Of a stretch of 64,000 bases of DNA, positions 13,101-23,584 are shown piece by piece. Where the stretch lies: contig RQOL01000658.1 in assembly GCA_013076295.1 (NCBI GenBank), forward strand, positions 4,104,353 to 4,168,352, read 5' to 3'. The notes under the pieces were generated by a model. That model did no database searches. It was not told the origin of the DNA and worked only from the letters and a program-made list of their open reading frames with translations. The translations under genes and the position numbers were made by a program. The stretch's first letter is position 1. The number at the start of each line of letters is the position of its first letter. This DNA is from Sanderia malayensis (lineage: Eukaryota > Cnidaria > Scyphozoa > Semaeostomeae > Pelagiidae).

Positions 13101-16100
13101 AACACGGACCAGAACATAAAAAAATGACGTCAACAAGATTGGTACAGTAGAATCTCAATATAATATAATAGCCAACTTTGAATAAAACGAAAAGAACTTT
13201 TCGCTGTATCGATGTTGGTTAAAATGGGGAGAAATTGTAGTTATCATTACCGCAAAGAGGGGCAGGGGCAAATTGCCCCATGGGTTCAACTCCAATTGAA
13301 ACTGTGAAAGTTTAAAAGACCGAGTTTGGCAATATCTAACAGGTGGCAGATTCATTTTCACCCCAGGACATGACAATTCTGTCTGCGGCCATGTTATTAT
13401 GAAGCAGGTCAAGAGATCAGATGCTTAGTGCGTTATAGAAGAATATTCATTACCCGAGGGTTGGTTTTATCTAGATTCTATTGTCTTTATCGAAGAGGAT
13501 TATTTACACTGCTAGTGAAGATATGACAGATAAGGGTCAGGATTTATTGAGGCAGTTAGAAAATTCCAGCTTACCCAACATGGCTGCCGAGCCTAGCAAC
13601 GCGTAGATACCAGGATCAGACCATTTACCCTTGGGAAAAGCACTGTAGACGCAATCACCAAAGAGACGGCCCCATGCTGCTCCGCATAAAATAGTTGGCA
13701 CAAACAAACCACTTGGTACATACAGACCATATGTCCACGTGGCAAGGAAGAAATAGCAGATGGCAAACAGGGCAATTGTCACTGTCTTATATTGTTCTGA
13801 AAATGACCAAATATGACATTAGTGAAGTATGACCAATTAGTGAACAGGTAAAAGATAACAAAAATCTAATGTAACAAGTCTGCCAATTTAATGCTTATTG
13901 ATTAATTCAAGCCATTAAAAACAGTCAAAATAATGTCTTTAGACCCTTGGCATTGTGTCTATAGATCCATAGGTTGTCTCAATAGGTCTTCAAGGTGTGC
14001 CCATAGATCTATAGGTTGTCTCAATAGATTTTCAAGGTGTGCCCATAGAACTATAGGTTGTCTCAATAGGTCTTCAAAGTATGCCCATAGATCTATAGGT
14101 TGTCTCAATGGGTCTTCAAAGAATGCCCATAGATCTATAGGTTGTGTTGTGTGGGTCGTTGTTAACTACAATTGTATTCTTGTATTTTACACGTATTTGT
14201 TTGCAGTATTGTTAAGTATGAGCGTGGTTGGCTGGTGCACCCGCTTGAAAGTGTGAAGACGCGTGCCAGTCCACACTAGGGTTCCAGGTGCACAAGAATG
14301 GAGCACCATGTCACCACGCTTGTTTTGATTATTATTGTGAACATAAATAGAGTAAAATGAGAAGTTTAAAATAAAAAAAGAGAGAAAGTAAGCAGTCTGA
14401 AGACCAGTGGTACAGTGGCGGCCTTCGGGTCAGCCGTACCGCACCGCAAAAAGTTCGTTGTCTTTATTGCGTCAAACCTTAGCGTTATCAGCACCATGGC
14501 AAGCGAGACATCGCCTACCGAACTTCTGACTACCTTCCCCAGCTCTGGGGTGGAATTCTTAACGAAAACACCCCACGACAAATTGGTGGCCAGTGTAGGT
14601 CTTCGACGAAACGATCACAGAAAAAGCGGTTTTCGACAAAACGATTAGAAGGAAACGAACGAAAAAGCAACCTCAAAGAAGAAGAAGCATAACAAGTAAC
14701 GTGTAAAAATTGGTTTATTGGTGAGTTGTTGGTCTGATCTTCGATAGCAGCATTGATGACCACAGATTCAAATCTAGCGAAGTGCAACCACGAGTGCAAT
14801 AAGCACTTGCTATTGAAGAACAGTATCCTCGATTTCACTTGTAATCACCACAGAACAGAACAACGACCCACACAACAGTTGTCTCAACAGATCTTCAAGG
14901 TGTGCCCATAGAACTATAGGTTGTCTCAATAGGTCTTCAAAGTATGCCCATAGATCTATAGGTTGTCTCCATAGGTCTTCAAAGTATGCCCATAGATCTA
15001 TAGGTTGTCTCAATAGGTCTTAAAAGTATGCCCATAGATCTATAGGTTGTCTCAATAGATCTTTAAGGTGTGCCTATAGATCTATAGATTCTCTCTACAA
15101 TAGGATTGAATCTATAAATCTTTTGAACGTTTTTACCTCTGTAGTTAGCTATCAAAACGGCTTACCTCTTGAGGCATGGAAAAGACTGATAACAGATTGC
15201 TCCGGTGTGCTGAAAGCCAACGATCCCATCGAGCTGTACTGTCCATCATTGCAAAAAAACTGCAAACAATAAACTAATTATCATAATGAAGATAAACTAA
15301 TTAAATATCAATAACAGCTGAAGCGTTCATGAGTCAGATAAAGCTTCCAAGTCATTGAGAAAATGCTGATTGATAAATGGTACATTGGAAAATTCATCAG
15401 CCTTGTCAAATTGAATACGACAGAAAGTTTGTGGGAGGAAGGGGGTTAATTTACAAATTTGTTCCAAGAAACGACTTTCTCCAGAGGTGGGAGGAATAAG
15501 ACCAACAGATCGAATCAGAAATCACAGCTTCAATTAATAAGAAATTGGTAAAGGGAATTGGTAAACACAAGAGTATACAATGGAATCTTAATGTCAAGAG
15601 CTTCTGTATTTACGAATGCACATAATATCTGATCCCATGAACTACGCTAATGAGCCACTTCCACCCACCTCTGACAGATCGTGGTATCTCTTTCTTTTCC
15701 TCGTAATAAGTAAATTTAACCTGGACATCATCCAAGGTTCGTTATCACATAGAAGGTTCATTAATAATAAATTAGACATGGTTATTCATTGTCCTTACTT
15801 GTAATTTGTGAGTGATGTTTGGATTTCCGATTGAAATGCAATCTTCTTTGAAATAGATCAAATTGAAAGCAACCACTGAGGAAATCAGACCAACAAGGAC
15901 AGCCTCGATCACACGCAATGGCCTCTGCTTGATAAACCTAGTGTTGCAAGCAAAGCAAAAATACACATAGTTGATAAACATTGTTGTCCTTCAAATCATT
16001 AAACATGTTGCAATATGTTGTCAGACAAGTATACATGCTTGTTAATACCTCATTCTGAAAACGGATAGACGGTAGTTAATGGAATTGAATACGGCACCAA

Positions 16101-19100
16101 GGAGACCGCCTGGAAGAAGAGAAACAACACAATTCGTGCAAAATTCAATGGAATCAAATACACATCAAATTAATCATATAATAAACTCTGAAAATGCAAC
16201 AGATGGCTTGTGATCTGCTTTTGAGAAGAAAAATTGAAAGATACATTCAAATCCTCTATAGGACAAAAAAATATTGAATGCTGATGTCTGTTGTGTGGAA
16301 GTGTGCGCGGATAGATTTTGACATTGAATAGGAGGTGGTCGGTTAATAGAGGTTCAACGCAGTGTCAATTTATGTCACGATTTTGATATTGAATAGGAGA
16401 TGCTCGGTTAATAGAGGTTCAACGCAATGCCAATTTATGTCACGAATTTGACATTGAATAGGAGGTGGTCGGTTAATAGAGGTTCAACGCAGTGTCAATT
16501 TATGTCACGATTTTGATATTGAATAGGAGGTGCTCGGTTAATAGAGGTTCAACGCAATGCCAATTTATGTCACGAATTTGACATTGAATAGGAGGTGGTC
16601 GGTTAATAGAGGTTCAACGCAATGCCAATTTATGTCACGAATTTGACATTGAATAGGAGGTGGTCGGTTAATAGAGGTTCAACGCAATGCCAATTTATGT
16701 CACGAATTTGACATTGAATAGGAGGTGGTCGGTTAATAGAGGTTCAACGCAGTGTCAATTTATATCATTGCGTGCAATATCATCCAGTGTATTCATCATA
16801 AGACACGTAATTGATTGAAAATGCAATTGAACATACCTATAATTCCCATGACCATAAACAGCGGTATCTCATAGCCGTAGTATGCACCCTGAAAGAAAAG
16901 AAAATTAATTTATATATATGTTTATGACAAATTCTCTCTGAGCAAGTTTATCATGTCATAAATAAGAGTGTTTATGAGCGCGACGTTTCGAGAAATACTT
17001 CTCTTATCATCTTGAATATGTTTGCGTTTGTCAGTTGAGTGATTGTCATAATCAAAATAGAAGTTTATTTTCATGAATAAGAGTGTTTATAAGTGCGACA
17101 TTTTAAAAGGGTATTACTCTCATTATTTTCTACTCTTATTATGATAACCACTGAAGAGACAAACGGAAACATATTCACGAGTAAACAAGCTATGTTCACT
17201 GACTGGCTGTTAACTGACCCGTTCATTCCGAATGTTACGCACATAGCTCGAACCCTCGATAACCCGAGCTAGCTCGAAATCTTCCTTGAGCATTGCCGAG
17301 TACATTAATTCTTATTTCACTAACCGCTATCTTTGACCATTTGCTGCCTCAGGTTATCGTGAGAAAATTTTAAAATTTCAATTTTGAAGGTTAAGACTCC
17401 GTTTTTAAATACATTTGAAAAATCCATAAAACGTCTCAAAAGATTTTATAGATCAAGATCAAGAACAGGAAGAAATCTGACAATGAAGCTTGAACTTACG
17501 GAGAAAACACCAAAGTTGATTAGACCTGGATAGCTGAGATTTCCAGCATACCCATGGTAAATTGAGAGAAGAACATTGAGGGTGAATGTCGACACCATCG
17601 AAGCAAAAAACATTCTCCAAGTCAGCGCTTGATTCCAGAAACTGGCACCTTCTTCCAAACTGAATAAAACACCACCTGAAAAAAGCAAGGGGTGGTGCTA
17701 CATTTGAAAATGACTTTGAAAAAGTATTCAAATAATTTAGCGTTTCGAGCTAACAAAGCTGAGCATCAAATAACGTGAATGTTATTTTCACTCAATATAT
17801 CAAAAATATGCTTACTCAAAGAATTTTGGCTTTTCTAATACTATAATTCGGGACTGAAACTAACTCAATGTTTACCAATCATAATCCTTGTGTTTTTCAA
17901 AACAATTTTCAGCCAACAACAACCCTCATAAAACAACCCCATAAATGAGCCCCAGGGCATTTACGCAACAAGCAACAAGCAGTGGTATATTTAAAAACGT
18001 TTTAACATGCCAAAAGGTAGAACAAAGTACGCATACCGACAGGCGCTCCGAAGGCAGCCGCAACCCCCGCAGCGGCTCCGCCTGCAACGAAATCCCTCTT
18101 CTCGTGATCCGTTCTGAACATCTCAAAGACATGAAAGTCCTTGTTGAATGTGGTTGAGCGGCCTTGCGAAACCCCGGCTGCAATGATGGCGCCCGAGTGT
18201 ATCATCGGGCCTTCCTTGCCGCACGCCAAACCGCCAGCTACCGAAAACACGACACCAACCGCCTTTGCCAGCAACGTCTGCGAAGAAAATATAGCCCGTG
18301 TAAAACACGTGGTCGGAAAAACAGTGGGTCAAAAACAAATTTTACTTATCAGAATATTCAGCGTTTTTCGCCTGTTAAACTGTGACGTTTATGAAATACC
18401 ATGGACAGTATGACAAAGGCATATGCAAATAACGAGAATAACAAGTACCTTAATTCTAACGACATGAGGTATCTTCACTCCATTCAGGTAACATTTGATC
18501 TGTGGAATACCACTGCCTGCAGCAACGGGCTGTCAAACACAAAAAATCAAGAGTTAGTCGGCGTGTTAAAAAACGATTTAAATAAACCAATCAAAGGTGG
18601 ATACAGCCATCGAATAGAAGATGGAACTCAGAGCGGAATGGAGAGCCAAAAGCGAGCACATAAAAAACATAAAACATATTATCATCAAATAATATATAGG
18701 GCTGAAAGAAAGGATTCAAAGTGAATGGATAACAGGGCTAGCAGAGCCATCGGAGAAGGCAAAAGAATCGATTAAAAGCACCTGGAAACAACAAGAAAGA
18801 ACAAAAACATAGCTAGATGCAAATAGAGATAATTGACAGAGCACATAAAACCAAGAGCCAAGAGATAACACACAGAGCCAACAGATAACAACTAAAGGCA
18901 ATGAAAAGTGAATGGAGCCAACAACAGGCATCGAAAGTAACAAGCAAGTGACTAATACCTCGCCATAAACGACAAGCAAAGCTGCAATGAGCACAAACGC
19001 TACGTCAATTCCAATCCATAATGAATATGGCAACGCCAAACAACCTTTTCTTAAACACTTGTCAAGATCTGATGCAATGTCAAGGACTTGTAAGCAAAGC

Positions 19101-22071
19101 AAACTATAGTTTACCAGAGACATTGTAAATAACTAAGTTATTACAACACGACTATAGCATTCTTTAAAAGCACTCTAATACAGTGAAAACGCGCATATTA
19201 GAACCAAAGGATTAAAAGCTCCCAAGACAACATTTTTGCCTAAACAATAGAAGCATATGACTATTTTAACCATTTAGCTATGTTGCTATACTATTATAGC
19301 TATGTAACTATAATTATATCAATATGGTATGTCATCATAGTTGGATAAGAAAGCAACAAAGCAGAATGCAGAAGGATACGTTTTTTGATCAAACTGTACT
19401 TCCAATCAGCTAGCTGCTCTATGGATATATCAATTGAGACTGCAACCAAAGCTGTTCCAACTCCAATCACAAACATAATAAACCATCGATATAGGTTCAT
19501 CTTTATCAGTTGCTAAAATGAAATAAATTCTAGAACTATGAGAGGAGACAGAGGGAACAAAATCTTTGACTGGAAATCGTTAAAGCAAATGATCATAGTT
19601 TGCTGCAAAACTTTGGTTTAGACTAAAAAATCAACACAGAATGAGATTGCAAAGAAAGCCATTACCTCAGAACTCTTTAACTTTTCGTCTCTCTTGATAA
19701 GAGTACTCTCCGATACATCATAATCCAAGCTCTAAATAAACAAGTTGTTATTAAATTAAATCTGCCCGATTTATAACTGAATGGATCAGGTAATTGCCAA
19801 ATTATTTCACCTCAAATTTTGTTGAAATGATTTGAACATGCCCCTGCTCTTCATTTCCAGACACTTCAAGATGATTCTAGAGCAATAAGAAAACATATTA
19901 CTATTAAAAATTGTTAAAGACTTTTTCCATCAATTTATCATATTTATGGAGATTATGGAGTGATATTTAATTACATTCTATTTAAATCTAAGAGACTTTC
20001 ATACAGGCCAATCGGCCTGATTCGGAATTACCTTTATATTATATATATATCATATAAAATTGATAGGTAATAAGACATTCTCTCCTCACAACTAAATATA
20101 CAATCTACATCTACATCTACAGCAACACTGAGCAAGACTGAGTATCGTGATAATGCTTGGGGGTTAATTGTAAAATGTTTGGTTAATGAATAAAAAGTGA
20201 CAGAAGATGATACTGATCAATTGCCAGTAAGAAATGAATATTCTTCCACTACTCACTGCAATATCAGACAATCCGCTATATTCCGTATCCGTCTTATCTC
20301 GGTTGTGTGAAAATGTGCTGATCCCACTATAAGGTGCTGATGCTCTTGCCTGGAAAACAACGCAAAAAACTGTGAGAATTGCATTAATTTGGTTCAACAA
20401 TGATAAGGTAAGCAATATTTAAGTTCAATTTAAGCAGAATCTTGATAAATTGCCCATATCAAATTCAACTTCTTGACAGACTACTTAATATCTTTTGTTG
20501 ATTACTGCAGGTGCAACCATCAAATAGCTAAAACCTGGATAAGATGAAAACACCCATACTCCACAACAATAATTGAAGAATATTTATATAAGATGAGTTA
20601 TAGAGATATAAGATGAATTGAAGACCTGTGGAGACAACCTATATATCTATGGGCATACTTTGAAGACCTATGGAGACAACCTATAGATCTATGGGCATAC
20701 TTTGAAGACCTATTGAGACAACCTATAGATCTATGGGCATACTTTGAAGACCTATGGAGACAACCTATAGATCTATGGGCATACTTTGAAGACCTATTGA
20801 GACAACCTATAGATCTATGGGCATACTTTGAAGACCTATGGAGACAACCTATAGATCTATGGGCATACTTTGAAGACCTATTGAGACAACCTATAGATCT
20901 ATGGGCATACTTTGAAGACCTATTGAGACAACCTATAGATCTATGGGCATACTTTGAAGACCTATGGAGACAACCTATAGATCTATGGGCATACTTTGAA
21001 GACCTATTGAGACAACCTATAGATCTATGGGCATACTTTGAAGACCTATGGAGACAACCTATAGATCTATGGGCATACTTTGAAGACCTATTGAGACAAC
21101 CTATAGATCTATGGGCATACTTTGAAGACCTATGGAGACAACCTATAGATCTATGGGCATACTTTGAAGACCTATTGAGACAACCTATAGATCTATGGGC
21201 ATACTTTGAAGACCTATGGAGACAACCTATAGATCTATGGGCATACTTTGAAGACCTATTGAGACAACCTATAGATCTATGGGCATACTTTGAAGACCTA
21301 TTGAGACAACCTATAGATCTATGGGCATACTTTGAAGACCTATGGAGACAACCTATAGATCTATGGGCATACTTTGAAGACCTATTGAGACAACCTATAT
21401 ATCTATGGGCATACTTTGAAGACCTATGGAGGCAACCTATAGATCTATGGGCATACTTTGAAGACCTATGGAGACAACCTATAGATCTATGGGCATACTT
21501 TGAAGACCTATTGAGACAACCTATAGATCTATGGGCATACTTTGAAGACCTATGGAGACAACCTATAGATCTATGGGCATACTTTGAAGACCTATGGAGA
21601 CAACCTATAGATCTATGGGCATACTTTGAAGACCTATGGAGACAACCTATAGATCTATGGGCATACTTTGAAGACCTATTGAGACAACCTATAGATCTAT
21701 GGGCATACTTTGAAGACCTATGGAGACAACCTATAGATCTATGGGCATACTTTGAAGACCTATTGAGACAACCTATAGATCTATGGGCATACTTTGAAGA
21801 CCTATTGAGACAACCTATAGATCTATGGGCATACTTTGAAGACCTATGGAGACAACCTATATACCTAGTTTCCTCATTGGAAGCATCAACCATTGGTGTT
21901 GTTAGTTAGTATAATAGATTTTCTGACAGTTCATTAGCTCACCTCATTATTTTGATTGTTTCTTGATGCTCCAATTAACGGTGATCTTTCGGAGGCCATG
22001 GCAGAAGAAGTTGACAAATAAACAGATCTGGATCTTAGTTGATTAAGTGGGACATCATTGCCACTTGACAT
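4117..22071 (-). CDS. CLCN7: H+/Cl- exchange transporter 7 (CLC-7), 23 coding exons
   Basis: Lysosomal 2Cl-/H+ antiporter. Exons in transcript order: 21943-22071, 20257-20349, 19811-19876, 19666-19731, 19380-19512, 18959-19086, 18449-18529, 18037-18277, 17500-17675, 16837-16888, 16049-16109, 15799-15937, 15166-15259, 13575-13796, 12927-13054, 6394-6479, 6027-6072, 5774-5857, 5611-5688, 5301-5387, 4908-4991, 4497-4577, 4117-4221. These give 2460 nt, 819 residues (human about 805), every junction in frame with GT-AG borders. Landmarks: GSGIP anion site (Ser211), GKEGP gating Glu254, [10 protein letters not shown] proton Glu321, GLFVP, and a C-terminal pair of CBS-like segments ending in LGLRHLVIV and [10 protein letters not shown]. 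The N-terminus carries ERSPLI, an acidic dileucine sorting motif of the D/E-xxx-L-L/I type (residues 28-33). An acceptor at 22123-22124 (plus-strand CT) implies an upstream non-coding exon. Intron 15 is inflated to about 6.4 kb by a BEL element. Confidence 0.96.
6652..6812. repeat. Telomere-like hexamers and imperfect hairpin
   Basis: Two short runs of CCCTAA-type hexamers lie near 6652-6675 and 6752-6768. They are followed by an imperfect inverted repeat at about 6773-6812 whose arms contain GCTGCTGCG and CGCAGCAG. All lie in CLC-7 intron 15, immediately left of the BEL element insertion. The runs are only two or three units long, so this may be coincidence or a fragment of an older repeat. 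Confidence 0.4.
6836..7055 (+). repeat. 5' LTR of the BEL/Pao element
   Basis: 220 bp starting TGTCGCAGAAAACACGG and ending TTTTCGGACA. By eye it is identical to the right copy at 12688-12907. Confidence 0.95.
7378..12660 (+). pseudogene. BEL/Pao Gag-Pol polyprotein frame, interrupted by one TGA
   Basis: A single reading frame of about 1760 codons, open except for one in-frame TGA at 9856-9858; the flanking ORFs 7378-9858 and 10108-12660 are in the same frame. Domains in order: a Gag-like region with the DUF1759-type block (about 7850-8400); three CCHC zinc knuckles (about 8449-8640); a retroviral-like aspartic protease with LLDSGSG (about 8761); a reverse transcriptase with YDASAK and [11 protein letters not shown], and FVDD at about 10011 after the stop; an RNase H-like segment (HGFADSS, about 10535); an integrase zinc finger (HKRTMHMG...CRHC, about 11420-11545); an integrase core with Asp near 11630 and 11815 and Glu near 11960; and a C-terminal DUF5641-like tail. 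The stop falls inside the RT palm before FVDD, so full Pol is not expected from this copy. No frameshift is visible. Confidence 0.9.
12688..12907 (+). repeat. 3' LTR of the BEL/Pao element
   Basis: 220-bp copy of the left LTR. It is followed by AAAT, then 15 bp of intron, then the splice donor of CLC-7 exon 15 (exon edge at 12927). Confidence 0.95.
13960..15087. repeat. 42-bp minisatellite, split array A
   Basis: About 4 units (13960-14144) and 5 units (14878-15087) of a 42-bp repeat whose core reads CCCATAGATCTATAGGTTGTC on the plus strand. The array was originally continuous and is now interrupted by an inserted element at 14145-14877. Units diverge from one another more than those in the array at 20623-21862, which carries the same unit in reverse orientation. 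The array lies in CLC-7 intron 13. Confidence 0.9.
14145..14877. mobile_element. 733-bp inserted element with 19-bp inverted ends
   Basis: The ends are perfect inverted repeats TGTTGTGTGGGTCGTTGTT (14145-14163) and its complement (14859-14877). GTTG at 14141-14144 is repeated at 14878-14881, and deleting the element plus one GTTG restores the normal minisatellite unit. The insertion boundary is therefore certain. The superfamily is open: TG...CA ends and a 4-bp duplication fit a solo LTR, whereas 19-bp perfect inverted ends are more like a DNA transposon. An internal 77-codon ORF is not recognisable. Confidence 0.85.
16321..16763. repeat. 65-bp tandem repeat, about 7 copies
   Basis: Units start at 16321, 16386, 16451, 16516, 16581, 16646 and 16711, each with GGTTAATAGAGGTTCAACGC in the middle. 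Units differ at a few linked sites (for example AGTGTCAA versus AATGCCAA, and GTGGTC versus GTGCTC). The array is in CLC-7 intron 10. I see no coding or promoter feature in it. Confidence 0.92.
20623..21862. repeat. 42-bp minisatellite, array B, about 29.5 copies
   Basis: Nearly perfect tandem repeat of a 42-bp unit with core GACAACCTATAGATCTATGG, in CLC-7 intron 1. Units are of two kinds, reading CTATTGAG or CTATGGAG, and they often alternate, hinting at an 84-bp higher-order unit. Because 42 is divisible by 3 and the unit lacks stops, long ORFs appear on both strands (20713-21909 plus, 20598-21893 minus). They are by-products of the repeat, not genes. Confidence 0.97.
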
Positions 22072-23584
22072 ATCGACATGGTTGGAGTTATTCTTCAAAT
22101 GTTTGTTGATTCAAATAATAGCCTGTGGAGAAAATTGCAGATATGCATTATAATGGAAAACTGTCGTATAGAAACCTCAAAGAGAACTGCTACCTATATT
22201 GAGGTCTTCACTTCAATGAACTCAAAATGAATGGTACAGTAAAAACAACAATATAAGAAAATGGAAATGTTGCATCCAGCCTATTGTTCAAAAACCTATT
22301 GCCCCGTCTATTGCTTTGAGTATAAATATCAACATGAAGGTTCTTAATCCATTGATTCTTGTACAGTCTCACCTTACAAACACCTCAACATTAGGAACAT
22401 AATACCTGACTGAAAATACAATATGACTGGAAATACCTCCCACTATGACTCTCGCTATTACAGAATTAAAAATACTGAATTATTGTGTGGCCCAAATAGA
22501 ACTTAATAATTATTTCAACTCTCAGAACAATGAGCATATGCTGTTTGATGCAATACAAATGCATTGTTCAATTATTATTCTGTTAATGACAATTTTTATG
22601 GTGATATATTGGAGTTTTTCAGGTTCTTGTATCAATGATAGCTGGAAAACGGTTCTTGCAAAGTCACTTTTCTTGCTCAGGTTAATGACACTGTCTAAAT
22701 AATCTGTTTTCCCATAGAATATAAACATTACTGGAACCTTGGGTTGTAGCTCCTCTGTTTATTCCTTTACCAGAAGTAGCTACAAAACCAGTTTAATATT
22801 CTCTAACAATTCACAAACTGCTATTATTTGCCAAAATTGATAATTTTTAGCGAACAACTGAACACAATTTTAGATCCATAGCCCTTAAAAGTTAGCTGTT
22901 CATCATAAAAAGTTGACCAAAAAAGACTTTCTCAGCAGGTAGGTGTGGCAATTTCCTGTCTCAATTAAGGGCATAGTGATAAAATTCCCAAAGGAAAGAC
23001 AGTTTGCAACAGTGATACCTGTGCAGGATGTACATAAGACTTGATTTCCCATGAATAAATATCCTGCTGTGTAGAGTTTAAAATTATTAAGATTTCAGTG
23101 TCACCCATATATTATTACAAAATATTTCATTTCTTATCAATCTCAATTGACAAAAAGCTGTAATGAAAATTCTTGCATTCATTTCAGCATAAATTTCTAA
23201 TATTATTTCATCACAATTTGCTTTATAACAATAAATACGTGGCTTTTAGAAGAAATGGGCTCAAATTTCGAAGCATGACTTTATGCTTTGTAAACAATAT
23301 CCATAACTATACAACTACAGAAACTGCACACACATAATACACTTGAAAAATTGTTCAAAAGGCCCTATACTTACCTATAGTTGCCAATATATCAATTTTT
23401 ATTGCGACCAAATGCTATAAATTGTTCTTTATAAGATTATAAAAAATAATAATTGTCATACATTTTTATGTGGCAAGATCAGTCAAGTGGCTTTTCGTTC
23501 TCGCACCCTCTTGAGTCATACATCAAGTACCTCCCATCCCCTTCCTCGGCCTAGGCTTCCCCCTCTCACGTGTAGTTAATTAAA
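22072..23584. other. Divergent intergenic region, CLC-7 and MRPL12
   Basis: 1.5 kb between the CLC-7 start codon (minus strand) and the MRPL12 start codon (plus strand). The CLC-7 first coding exon extends to 22122, where a strong acceptor (TTTTCTCCACAG in transcript sense) shows that a non-coding first exon lies further upstream, probably in this interval. GC-richer, CT-rich sequence near 23505-23575 is the best promoter candidate. No ORF here is convincing. Confidence 0.6.
23566..23572. promoter_or_regulatory. E-box TCACGTG near the MRPL12 start
   Basis: TCACGTG lies 12 bp before the MRPL12 ATG, in the region shared with the divergent CLC-7 gene. The core matches E-box/CLEAR-type sites bound by TFEB/MITF and USF in animals. 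A 6-7 bp match is weak evidence of function. Confidence 0.35.

Noticed and set aside
14405..14450. tRNA-like A box (TGGTACAGTGG) in the 733-bp element
   Set aside because: No B box at the right distance and no cloverleaf; insufficient for a SINE or tRNA call.
13933..15087. CRISPR-like array
   Set aside because: Units are contiguous with no unique spacers; this is a minisatellite in a eukaryotic intron.
20598..21909. Long ORFs on both strands (398 and 431 codons) with perfect 14-residue repeats
   Set aside because: They are translations of the 42-bp minisatellite, whose length is divisible by 3 and which lacks stops in these frames. The region is a CLC-7 intron.
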